This document shows positions 34,701-46,700 of a DNA stretch of 64,000 nucleotides, one piece after another. The notes beneath the pieces were generated by a model. That model had not been told where the DNA came from. It searched no databases and worked only from the letters and a program-made list of their open reading frames with translations. Positions within the stretch are counted from its first letter, which is position 1, and each line of letters opens with the position of its first letter. A program made the position numbers and the translations under genes. This stretch comes from Patiria miniata. Taxonomy: Eukaryota > Echinodermata > Asteroidea > Valvatida > Asterinidae. The stretch is taken from positions 20,894,927-20,958,926 of the forward strand of contig NW_024037063.1 of the NCBI RefSeq assembly GCF_015706575.1, written 5' to 3'.

Positions 34701-37700
34701 TTTGGCCTGTCAACATCCAGATGAAACGTCACTGCTCGACAGTACTTAAAGACACCTTTAGAACTAATTATTTGCATTCCACTTAAATGTTCTTTATTCT
34801 TCCAGTACACGTACCTGAACGTAAAGATGTCTTTCTGCCGACTATTTTTGTCAGCAGACGTAACATTGTGGGCGACGTCATGGTCGTGGTAGATGGCGCA
34901 TGCGCAACCCCAGCTGTCGAGGCAAGAGTCAGAACTGTGTCAGTGTTATAACACCTGGAGCGTTCTTTGTAACGTTAAAGATTGCCATTTTATCTGGTAA
35001 AAAGAACTGTAAATGAAAACAACACTTACTTGGAATTTGTGGTTTTGTACTGTGGGACTGCAACTCCTCTGATGTCATGAATGTCGCATTTGGCGCATGT
35101 GTAGTACCAGATGTCTTGTTCGCCCATTCCTTGACTCCGTTCAGAATGTCTTCCACGAAGCCAAGCTGCTCAACTGCCTGCTGCTTGGCTCCTTTGTCAA
35201 GGGACTTAGAGAGCGCCCCCACCCGTTTGATGTCCGCCCAAGGAAGGTTCATGTTCACGTTGCCAACCAGATCACGCAGCGTGTCCAGGAACGACTCCTC
35301 CTCGGACGCAGTAGAGAGCGGTGAGGTTACCGGCGTAGTGGGGCTCCCTTCCGTCGCGGTCGGAGCCGGAGTTGTTGAGTGCTCCGCTAAAGTCGAAGGA
35401 ACCCCTAATACTGTAGTGGTTGGAAAAGGTAGGGATGTGGCTGGATTTGCTGTAGCGTCCTTGAGTATATCCCAAACAAAGTCCAGCCCCTCCTTCAACT
35501 CTTCCTGCGCACCTTCGTCTTGTTGCTCTTCAGTAAGGGCCCCTAGGCGGCTGACATCATCCAAGTTGACGCCCATTTCGATTTGGTCCCTCAATTGCAG
35601 GAGGGTATCCAGAAAGGCTTCAGCATCTGTTTCAGTGCCTGGTGATACTTCAGTGGTCTCAGTTGGTGAGACCCTGCTCTCCAGAGTTACTGGGATTACC
35701 AGGGGAATAGTCCGGGCGACTTGCTTTGTAGATAGCGGCTCATTGGTGTCGTAGGCCGGTGTGAGCTCTTGTCCATAGTGCAACCCGTGATCGAGTTTCG
35801 CAATTTCGTCGAATAAAAATTCCTCGTCTGATTGTGTCAGGTTTGCAAAGACTTCTGCAATTTCTTGCATCTCTTCAGCATCATAAAACAACTGCCCCTG
35901 GTTGAGCGGAGATGCTTTGAAGAGAATGTCCAGTAAGGCCTGGTTTCCTGCAAACTCTTTGCTGGTTAAAGTCGGGGTGCTTGCTGTTGTCCCTCCCTCT
36001 GGACTGGGCGTCACCGTCAGAAACCTGGTTGTCTCCGTCGAGTATTGTTCAGGATTCAGAACGTCATTAAGATGGTCCAGCTCTTCCTTTAGAATGTCGC
36101 CACGCAATTTCCCTTCTTTCGCCAAAATTTCCTCAAGTTTTTGCACCTCCAGGCCGTTCTCGTTCATCGTCTCAGTGTTGGTTCTTCCCAGGTTTGCTAT
36201 CAAATCCAGAAGCTGTTGATTTTCAGGCTTAAAGGTGGCTTCGTGCCTCACTTCAACCGTAGGGGTACTGACTGAGGCAAGAGCAACTGTTGCCTCAGAG
36301 AGCTCTGGTGGTGCAACACTTGTCGTTACGGTTTGAACTGTGGGTTGAAGTGTCGTAGTTCGGATCAAAGCTTTGCTCATCAGGGCACCGATATCATTGA
36401 TTGCTTTGCCTAGATCCTCCCGGATGCCTAGGTTACTTGTTTTCACAAATTGATCGACAAGGTCGACGTCTTCTTTAAAGTCACTTTGAAGACGACTCTT
36501 ACTGATATTCCCTATTTCTTGTAGAAAGTGCATAATAAACTTTCCCATAGCTACTGGTCCTGGAGTAGGCACTACAGATGTGGATATGAGCTGAGCTGTT
36601 GGTGTAAGTGGTGTGCTGACTTCTTCAGTCTCCGTGATTCCGGAAGGTTCGGAAACTGTAGGTGAAAGGGAAGGCCTCTGTGGGGTTTTTGCCGTAGGGG
36701 GCCCTAGTGGTCCCAAGAGGTGCTTTATCTCATCGCTCAGGATGTTTTTGTCTAGCTCCTTTACTCCCTTCAAAACGTCTTGGATGTTCTGAACTTCCTG
36801 TACATTTTCAGCTTTATCCTTTCCTGCCAAGGCTGAAATCTCATCCATCAAATTAAGCATAACTTCATTGGCATTGGTGGTTGAGGGTGGTGCAGCAAAT
36901 TTTCCAGATGTCAGAACAGTTTCCATCTCCGCGAGTGTGGTACCAAATGATGTGGGAAGACTTGTCTGCTCAAAGAAAATGTGTTCAAGATGAGCCAACT
37001 CTTCCTTCAAAATGTTTTCTTTGTCCAACCCCGCGGATTTCAATACTGTCTCAAAGGACTGGATGTCTTTCGTTCCCTGGAGTCGCATTTTTTCCTGTGC
37101 GATTTCTTCAATAACATCGAGCAAAAGGTGATCCTTTGTCTCATTCGTAATTGGGCTGGGAAGACTTGTCGAAGGTGAGACAGACACTAGTTTACTCGTA
37201 ATTGCAGACGTTGGCGTAGGAGCACGTGACAAGAGGGGCCTCTGTTTAGTGGTAACACCAGCCGGCTGCAAGAGTCTCTCGAGGTGCTTAATTTCATCAG
37301 GCAAGATTTCTTTGTCTGACTCTTTTACTCCTTCGAAAACATCTTGTATGTTCTGAACTTCCTGTACATTATCAGCCTTATCCTTTCCTGCCAAGGCTGC
37401 AATTTCATCCATCAGATCAAGCATGGCGTCATTGGCATTTGTGGTTGAGGGTGGTGCAGAAAATTTTGTGGGGACACTTGTCTGTTCAAAGAAAATCTGT
37501 TCAAGATGAGCCAACTCTTCCCTCAAAATGTCTTCTTTGTGCAGCCCCGCGGATTCCAAGATTGTCTCAAAAGACTGGATCTCTTTCGTTTCTTGGAGTG
37601 GCATTTTTTCTTTTGCAATGTCCCCAATAAGATCGAGCAAAAGATGATCCTTTGTCTCATTTATTATTGAACTGGGAAGACTTTTCGATGGGGAGACAGG

Positions 37701-40700
37701 CGTAGAAGCAAGTGACAAGATGGGCTTCTGTGAGGTGCTTACAACAGCCGGCTGTAAGAGTCTCTCGAGGTGCTTAATTTCATCAGGCAAGATTTCTTTA
37801 TCTGACTCTTTTACTCCTTCGAAAACATCTTGTATGTTCTGAACTTCCTGTACATTATCAGCCTTATCCTTTCCTGCCAAGGCTGCAATTTCATCCATCA
37901 GATCAAGCATGGCGTCATTGGCATTTGTGGTTGAGGGTGGTGCAGAAAATTTTGTGGGGACACTTGTCTGTTCAAAGAAAATCTGTTCAAGATGAGCCAA
38001 CTCTTCCCTCAAAATGTCTTCTTTGTGCAGCCCCGCGGATTCCAAGATTGTCTCAAAAGACTGGATCTCTTTCGTTTCTTGGAGTGGCATTTTTTCTTTT
38101 GCAATGTCCCCAATAAGATCGAGCAAAAGATGATCCTTTGTCTCATTTATTATTGAACTGGGAAGACTTTTCGATGGGGAGACAGGCGTAGAAGCAAGTG
38201 ACAAGATGGGCCTCTGTGAGGTGCTTACAACAGCCGGCTGTAAGAGTCTCTCGAGGTGCTTAATTTCATCAGACAGGACGTCTTCGTCTGACTCCTTTAC
38301 TCCTTTGAAAACATCTTGGATGTTCTGAACCTCCTGTACATTATCATCCTTATCCTTTCCTGCTAAGTCTGCAACTTCATCCATCAGATCAAGCATGGCG
38401 TCATTGGCATTTGTGGTTGATGGTGGTGCAGAAAATTTTCCAGACGATAGAGCGGTTTTCATCTCCGCAAGTGTAGTACCAAATGATGTTGGAACATTTG
38501 TCTGCTCAAAGAAAATTGGTTCAAGGTGAGCCAACTCTTCCCTCAAAATGTCTTCTTTGTGCAGCCCCGCAGATTCCAAGAATGTCTCTAAAGACTCGAT
38601 CTCTTTCGTTTCTTGGAGTGGCACTTTTTCCTGTGCAATATCCTCAATAAGATCGAGAAAAAGGTGTTCCTTTGTCTCATTCGTAATTGGGATGGGAAGA
38701 CTTGTCGAAGGTGAGACAGGCACTAGTCCACTCGTTATTGCGGATGTTGGCGTAGGAGCAGGTGACCAGAGGGGCCTCTGTGAGGTGCTGACACCAGCTG
38801 GCTGTAAGAATCTCTCGAGGTGCTTAATTTCATTAGGCAACACGTCTTTGTCTGACTCCTTTACTCCCTTAAAAACATCTTGGATGTACTTAACTTCCCG
38901 TACATTATCAGCCTTATCCCTTCCTGTCAAAGCTGCAATGCCATCCATCAGATCAAGAATGACTTCATTGGCATTGGTAGTTGAGGGTGGGGCAGCAACT
39001 TTTTCAGACGTCAGAGCGGCTTCCATCTCCGCAATTGTGGTACCAAATGATGTTGGGACACTTGTCCGTTCAAAGAAAATGTGTTTAAGGTGAGCCAACT
39101 CTTCCCTCAAAATGTCTTGTTTGTGCATCCCCGCGGATTCCATGATTGTCTCCAAAGACTCAATCTCTTTCGTTTCTTGGGGAGTCATTTTTTCCTGTGA
39201 CATATCCTCAATAAGATCGAGCAAAAGGTGATCCTTTGTCTCATTCATGATTGAACTGGGAAAACTTTTCGATGGCAAGACAGGCGTAGGAACACGTGAC
39301 AAGAGGGGCCTCTGTGAGGTACTAACAACAGCCGGCTGTAAAAGTCTCTCGAGGTGCTTAATTTCATCAGGCAAGACGTTTTTGTCTGACTCCTTTACTC
39401 CTTCGAAAACATCTTGGATGTACTGAACTTCCTGTACATTATCAGCCTTATCCTTTCCTGCCAAGGCTGCAATTTCATCCATCAGATCAAGCATGACTTC
39501 ATTGGTATTTGTGGTTGATGGTGGTGTAGAAAATTTTCCAGACGTCAGAACGGTTTCCATCTCCGCGAGTGTGGTACCAAATAGTGTAGGGACACTTGTA
39601 TGCTCAACGAAAATTTGTTCAAGATGAGCCAACTCTTCCCTCAAAATGTCGTCTTTGTGCAGCCCCGCGGATTCCAAGAATGTCTCCAACGACTGGATGT
39701 CTTTCGTTTCTTGGAGTGGCATTTTTTCCTGTGCAACATCCTCAATTAAATCCAGCAAAAGGTGATCCTTTGCCTCATTCGTTATTAGGCTTGGAAGACT
39801 TGTCGAAGGCACAAGTCCACTCGTTATTGCGGACGTTGGCGAAGGAGCACGTGACGAGAGGGGCCTCTGTGATGTGCTTGCACCAGCCGGTTGTAAGATT
39901 TTCTCAAGGTGCTTAATTTCATCAGCCAAGACGTCTTTGTCTGACTCCTCTACTCCATTTAGGACATCCTGGATGTCCTCAATTTCCTGTCCACTCTCAG
40001 ATTTGTCCTTCCCTGCCAAGTCTGGAATTCTTGCAAGTAGATCGAGCATGTTTTCATTGGAATTAGGGGTAAACGGGATAGAAGACTTTGTAACTCTTTC
40101 AGCCTCTTCACGTTCCATTGGAGTACTTGGCTGTTGGATATTAAAGATGGCTTCAAGATGATTCAGTTCATCTCTCAAAATGTCTTCTTTTTCAAGTCCT
40201 GCAGCTTCTAAAATCATCTGGAGAGGCTGAATCTCTTTGCTTTTTCCCTCCCCCGTCATTTGTTCTTCTGCAATGGTCTCAATAAGGTCCAGCAACAACT
40301 GATCTTTTGTGTTATTTGTTATTTTACTGGGAAGGCTGGGATGAGTTAAGATTGGCTGACTCGTTGAAGGTATGACAGTTGGGGTTGTGATATTTTGTTC
40401 CAACAATAGTTCAATCTGCTTAATAGCATCTCTCATAAGGTCCTTGCTAGACATCTGCTTTGACGTCTCCAAGAAGCCATCAACCAGATTGAGATCTTTG
40501 TGGAGTTCACTGTCAAGACTCTCGCGGCTGATGAGTTCGGTCCGATTAAGCAGATCTAGTAGGTACTGTCCGGGGATTGTTGGCTTGGCAAAGGGAACTC
40601 TGACTTTTGATGGCACTGTCACCGGTGTTTCCTCTGTGCGTCCTGTAATCGGCGTGGAAACCGGAAGGAATGACTCTATTAGCTCTCTGAACCCCTCGCC

Positions 40701-43700
40701 AGTAGCATTGCCGCTTATCTTGGGAATGTTTTTGAAGATTGCACTGATGCCATCTAACTCTTCCCTTCCTCTTAGAGTCTCATTCTCTGTGAGTCCTACG
40801 ATCTCTTTCACTAAGTTCAACATTTCCAATGCGGCAACTGGTGATGTGGGCACCACAGGTACTTCAGTTACTTCAGCGGTGCTTGGTGCGGATGTTGGCT
40901 TTGTCAAACTTGTGGAGACAGTTGCCAGGTTCAGCAACTGATTTAGGTGATTAATCTCGTGGTCAAGGACGTCTTTTCCAGATTCTCCCACGTCCTCGAA
41001 AAGCTCGTCGAGCTTCCGAATCTGAAACTGATTTTCTTCCTGCTCCTGCGTAGATTCTTCGAATTTCGCTATCATATCCAGGAGAGCTTCACCTTCACCA
41101 GTTACGGAGGGTGCTGTTGAGGTGCTGACTGTTGGGCTTGTGAAAGCAGGCGAGCTGACTGTAGCCGTCGACACTGTCTGAAACGTAGTCATTGGCTGCT
41201 CAGTCAGAACTGCAACGGTGCTTGGCACGAGTAATTTGAGCAATTCATTTACTTCGTTGCCTAGAACCTCCCTGTCCGATTCTTGAACCCTGCCTAGAAT
41301 GTCATCGATGTCATCTATTTCCTGTCGATTGCTGATTGTCTCATTCATCACCGGCACCGCTATCTTGTCCATGAAGTCCAACACCTCCTCATTTTCCACC
41401 ACTGACATGGGCGTTGAGGCAGCTGTTGGTAGAATTGTTGATGACTCCTTCGTCCCTGTTTTGGGTGTTGTAACTCCCCTCCCAGGCATCGTATGAGATG
41501 GCTCTGTAGTTGCACTGGATGTTGGATTCAGCAACTGGTTCAGATGGTTGACTTCATGGCTTAGAATATCTTTGTCTGACTCCTTAACGTCGTCGAATAG
41601 GTCGCTCAAATCTTGAATCTGAAGACGATTACCCAATTCTTGATCTCTATCAACTTCTTGGAGGTTTCCAATCATGTTGATAAGCAATGCTCCTTCTGCT
41701 AACGTTGACTGAACACTTGTTGTTGGAGTAGGAATTTGGGAAGTTAGGCTCGCGGTTTTAGGTGTGACCGGGAAACTTGTAGGTGAGGTGGACAGTAAAG
41801 TGGCGAGTGAAGTCTGTAATTTCTCGGATGCAACAGTAATAGGCACAAGTAACTGTAGTAATCGATGAACCTCATTGCCAAGAACATTCTCGTCCGATTC
41901 TGCAACACTTCTGAGAATGTCGTTGATATATTTTATTTCTTCTTTACTTTTCATCTTCTCATTCATCTCCATCCCCGTTATCTCGCCCACAAAGTCCAAC
42001 AACCTCTCCTTGTCAAGCGCGCCAGAGGGCGTCGTAGTTTCTTCACCATAACCAGTCGTCAAAGTTGACTCCATTTTTTTCGTGGATACTGTTGCTGGAT
42101 TCAGCAGCCGACTTAGACGATCGATTTCTCGATTTAGCTCGTCTTTGTTCGGCTCTTTGACATCACTGAGAAACTCATCCATTTCTTGAATATGCCGGTT
42201 GTTTTGCTCTTTTTGTTTCCTTCCGCTTTCGCCAAGTTCATCAATCATGTTCAGAAACAATACTTCTTTATCTTGGGTAGAACTAACCATGTCTGTTTGA
42301 GGAACAGTCGGGGAAGTCGTCAAATTCTTCGGCATAACTGTAACCGGTGACGTCTGCAAAGTGGAAGACGCAGTACTGGGAATTAGTAATCCGAGTAACT
42401 GCTTGACCTCATTGCCCAGAACATCCTTGTCAGCTTCCCCAACCATTTCTAACAAGTCATGGATGTTGTCCATCTCTTCTTTACTTCTTGCCCTTTCATT
42501 GACTGCCAGCCCCGATATTTCGCCCAAAAAGTCCAGCACCTTTGCCTTGGCAACCGTTGTAGTTGCAGCTTCGCTGGGGGTCATTGTGGAGGATGACGCC
42601 GATGTATCTGGAGACGCAATGGTAGGATTGAGCAGACGATTCAGGTTGTTGATTTCATGCCCGAAGACGTCTTGATTTGACTCCAATACCCCATTAAAAA
42701 GCTCGTTCAAGACTTGGAGATGATGGTTTTCATCGCCGTGTTTTATCTCGAATTCTTTGAGGCTGTCAATCATGTCAAGAATAAATTTTTCCTCATTTGG
42801 ACTCGTAGTTAGTGGAATTGTCTCATTATACACCGAAGATGGTGCCTCCATCAGGTCATCAATTTTGTCAACAATTTTGTTGATGACCTCACTCGGTATT
42901 TTGGTATTGGTCTCAAAGATATCAGCCAAGGCCTCTAGGTTGTCTCCCAATCTATCCTTTACGTGTCCTTTGTCGATCTTTTCTGTCTTGTTAGAGTAAG
43001 GAAGAAGTGCCGAACTTGCAGTCAGCATTCTGGCTGATGTTGGTGCTGCACTCTGGTCAGCAGTTTGTGGTTTTTGGACGATGTTCAATATTTCACGTAG
43101 TTTATCGATATCTTTTTCATTATCTTCTCTGAAATCGGATAATTGGCTTATTTCATCCAGCAGTGAATCCAAGTCCGGCATCCCGCCCTCGTGTGTATCC
43201 TGAACATTATTAATCAGGTGGAGAAGATCCTCACCGTGAAGCTTTGACAATGCCTCTGATGTGGTTGTCACTGATAAGGACTCCGCGTCAGCTGACGGAA
43301 CTTCAGAAGGCTGCTCTACTTTCTTTTTTGCCTTATTCAATACGCTGGCAAGCTCCTCTTCGTCTGACGTTTCCTGGACCGTGTTAATCAAATCTGCGAT
43401 TTGCTCAGAAGGCAGCGGTTCGACTTTGTCAAATGACACACCGGGTTCTTCTACGGTGCTTCGCAGGAGATTGGGACCCGTTGGCTTTAATTTGACATCG
43501 GTTGGAGGATAACTTTCAGCAGGCGTGACTGACTCTTGTGCGGAATAAGAAGTGAAGATTGCTGATTCCTTGCTTTCTTCAGGTACTTTCTCCATAGTTT
43601 TCACAATCGAAGCACGGGTGGCTTGTGGCGGTGCATCTGATTCCACTGCTTCTTCAACTTCTGCTTTACTAGTTGGAGCATCTGTTAAAGATATCCACTC

Positions 43701-46700
43701 TTTGATTACTGCTTCTGCCCCTTCTGTATTGCGAGTCGGAACCCCTGTGGAAGACATCGACTTGTCTGTAACTGCTTCTTCCCCTTCTGTTTTGCTACTG
43801 GGTACTTCTGTTGAAGGTATCGGCTCCTCTGTTACTGCTTCTGCCACTTCTATTTTAATAGTTGAAGGTATCGGCTCCTCTTTCACTGCTTCTTCCACTT
43901 CTATTTTAATAGTTGAAGGTATCGGCTCCTCTCTCACTGCTTCTTCCACTTCTATTTTAATAGTTGAAGGTATCGGCTCCTCTCTCACTGCTTCTTCCAC
44001 TTCTATTTTAATAGTTGAAGGTATCGGCTCCTCTGTCACTGCTTCTTCCACTTCTATTTTAATAGTTGAAGGTATCGGCTCCTCTCTCACTGCTTCTTCC
44101 ACTTCTATTTTAATAGTTGAAGGTATCGGCTCCTCTCTCACTGCTTCTTCCACTTCTATTTTAATAGTTGAATGTATCGGCTCCTCTCTCACTGCTTCTT
44201 CCACTTCTATTTTAATAGTTGAAGGTATCGGCTCCTCTGTCACTGCTTCTTCCACTTCTATTTTAAGAGTTGAAGGTATCGGCTCCTCTGTCACTGCTTC
44301 TTCCACTTCTATTTTAATAGTTGAAGGTATCGGCTCCTCTGTCACTGCTTCTTCCACTTCTATTTTAAGAGTTGAAGGTATCGGCTCCTCTGTCACTGCT
44401 TCTTCCACTTCTATTTTAATAGTTGAAGGTATCGGCTCCTCTGTTACTGCTTCTTCCACTTCTATTTTTATAGTTGGGACCTCTGTTAAAGATATCCACT
44501 CTTCTCTAACTGCTTCTTCTCTTTCTGTTTTTCTATTTAGTACTTTTGTTGAAGGTATCGGCTCCTCTGTTACTGCTTCTTCCACTTCTATTTTACTAGT
44601 TGGAGCCTCTGTTAAAGATATCCACTCTTCTCTTACTGCTTCTTCTCCTTCTGCTTTGCTAGTAAGTACTTCTGTTGGAGACATCGGCTGTTTTGTTACT
44701 GCTTCCTCTACTACTATTTCACTAGTTGAGGTTTCTGTTGACGATGTTGTTTTTTCTGCTACTTGTTGTTTTTCTTCTGTTTCGCTACTTGGTAATTCTG
44801 TTGAAGACATCGGCTCTTCTGTTACTGCTTCCTCTACTTCTTTTGCACTATTTGAAACTATTGTTGAAGATATCGACTTCTCTATTTCCTTTTCTTGTTT
44901 CTTTACTTTTTCTTTTTCCACTTCTGTTTTGCTAGTTGTCACTTCTGTTGAAGCTAACAACTCTTCTATTCCAAGATCCAAGATATCCAGTTCAGTATCT
45001 AGAGCTGTAGATTGAGTTCCTGTTACAAGTTTATTTGTAGGATTTTGGTTGGTTATCACAGAAGGCAAATTTGACGATGGTGAGGTGTTTTCCAGCTGCA
45101 GCAAATCGTCTAAATTAACGACGTCTTCCTTTGGAAGTTCCTGAATGAAGTTTTGCAGCAATTGCACATCCCCGGAATCGTCAGCTTTGTCTGCTTTCGA
45201 TTTGGCCTTGCTCGCCAGCCTGAGTAAGTGCCTTACATCGTCAGAATTTCCAATTTTGGACTCTCGATTCTTGGAACTTGCTGGTGTGTCGGAGAGGAAT
45301 GATAGAAGATCGGCTGCTCTTGTTCGGCGAGAATCTCGAGCTAATTTCCGGTTTGTCGTACTTGACCTTTCATCCCTGATCCCATTGGTTGTTCCATTCG
45401 AATCCCCGCCATCTTTCAAAGTCAATAGTGTTGTGTCTTTTAAGTTTACAGCTTGGCTCTTCTTACATTGCTCAGATCCACTACTGCAGTTCCTGACACA
45501 GTCACAAAATCTCACTTCTGTTTTCCGTCCTCTGCAGTCTTGTGAACTAGCAGTGCTGTCTCCTCCCACATTGCAGGTACGGCTGCGGTTTGACGTCACG
45601 ATGACGTCACGGATCTGACAGGATCCACTTAGGTTGCATGGTGACCAGGTTGACCATTCTCCCCAGTCCGCGCCGCCTGCGACTAACAATACAAACATTG
45701 TAGAATATTATTCATCTTAAAGTGTGAAGTGCACCTTTCATTTTTGGCAATAGTGTCTCTTAAATATAAAAAGAGATCATTAGGTTTGAAACCAAACTCT
45801 CTGGCTGAATCGGAAAAGATACAGAAAACTTTCATTTGTAAACGAGTCACGTACGTCTCGTAGATATGAAGGAAACACAAAATATCTTACTTTACTGATC
45901 TGCAGTAGGCCTAAAAAGGTTTCTCTTGGACACTTGCTTGTATCGTTCAATTAGCCTGCAAATAAACCCCCTCTCCTCACCCTCCCGCCCCCCCCCCCAA
46001 AAAAAAATAGAGAAGAAGAAAAAAATAGTAATAATAAAAATAAATAAATAAATAAAAAAATAAATTAATTAATGTAAATCAATCGGTTTCTACTTGGTAT
46101 GCGCATGCACGACTGTCCAGTTCGAGATCGTAGTACAGAGCATACAAGGGTTGGTTCGTGGAGAAAATAATCTTTAAATTTAGGGAAGTGAGTACTTTTT
46201 GGCTTGGGGAAAAGAAGGGGTTTTTATTCTCTACGATCATTCTGTTTACACATCATCAAAGAAAGAAACATGCATGATCCAGGATATCAGGCTGAATACA
46301 GGATGAGTAAAGAAAAATCGAAACCCAACTATTGGGACCATTGTTTTATTAAAGATTTGCATGTAGCACTTTCAAAATGTAGGATATAAAAACTCAATTC
46401 ATAAAACTGTAAGCAAAACTACTCCTTATTTAAGATATAATTGTTCCAAAATTATAAAAATATAAATACTTCAGGATATAACAGATAGTATGATGCAGTT
46501 TTTGACGTCATTGATGAAGTATTTACCCGGGAAATACACGTCAAATTTCGAGGAGAACACTGTTTACCTACATTTCGTTTTTAATTAGGCTTTTATTAAA
46601 ACGTTTTAGAGAGATGTGATGCCGAACCGATGAAACAAAAGTGACATTTCATTGTTCATCTTAAAGCTAAAGATATTGTGCTCGGCATTACCATGGTTAT

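Noticed and set aside
34929..35022. Splicing of a 23- or 36-nt intron directly after the giant exon
   Set aside because: AGs occur that close to the donor but such introns are too short; the acceptor before 34913 gives a phase-1 linker exon matching its paralogue.
43552..45015. 487-codon plus-strand open frame
   Set aside because: It is the antisense shadow of the VNTR and acidic region in the giant exon; open only because the repeat lacks stops in that frame.
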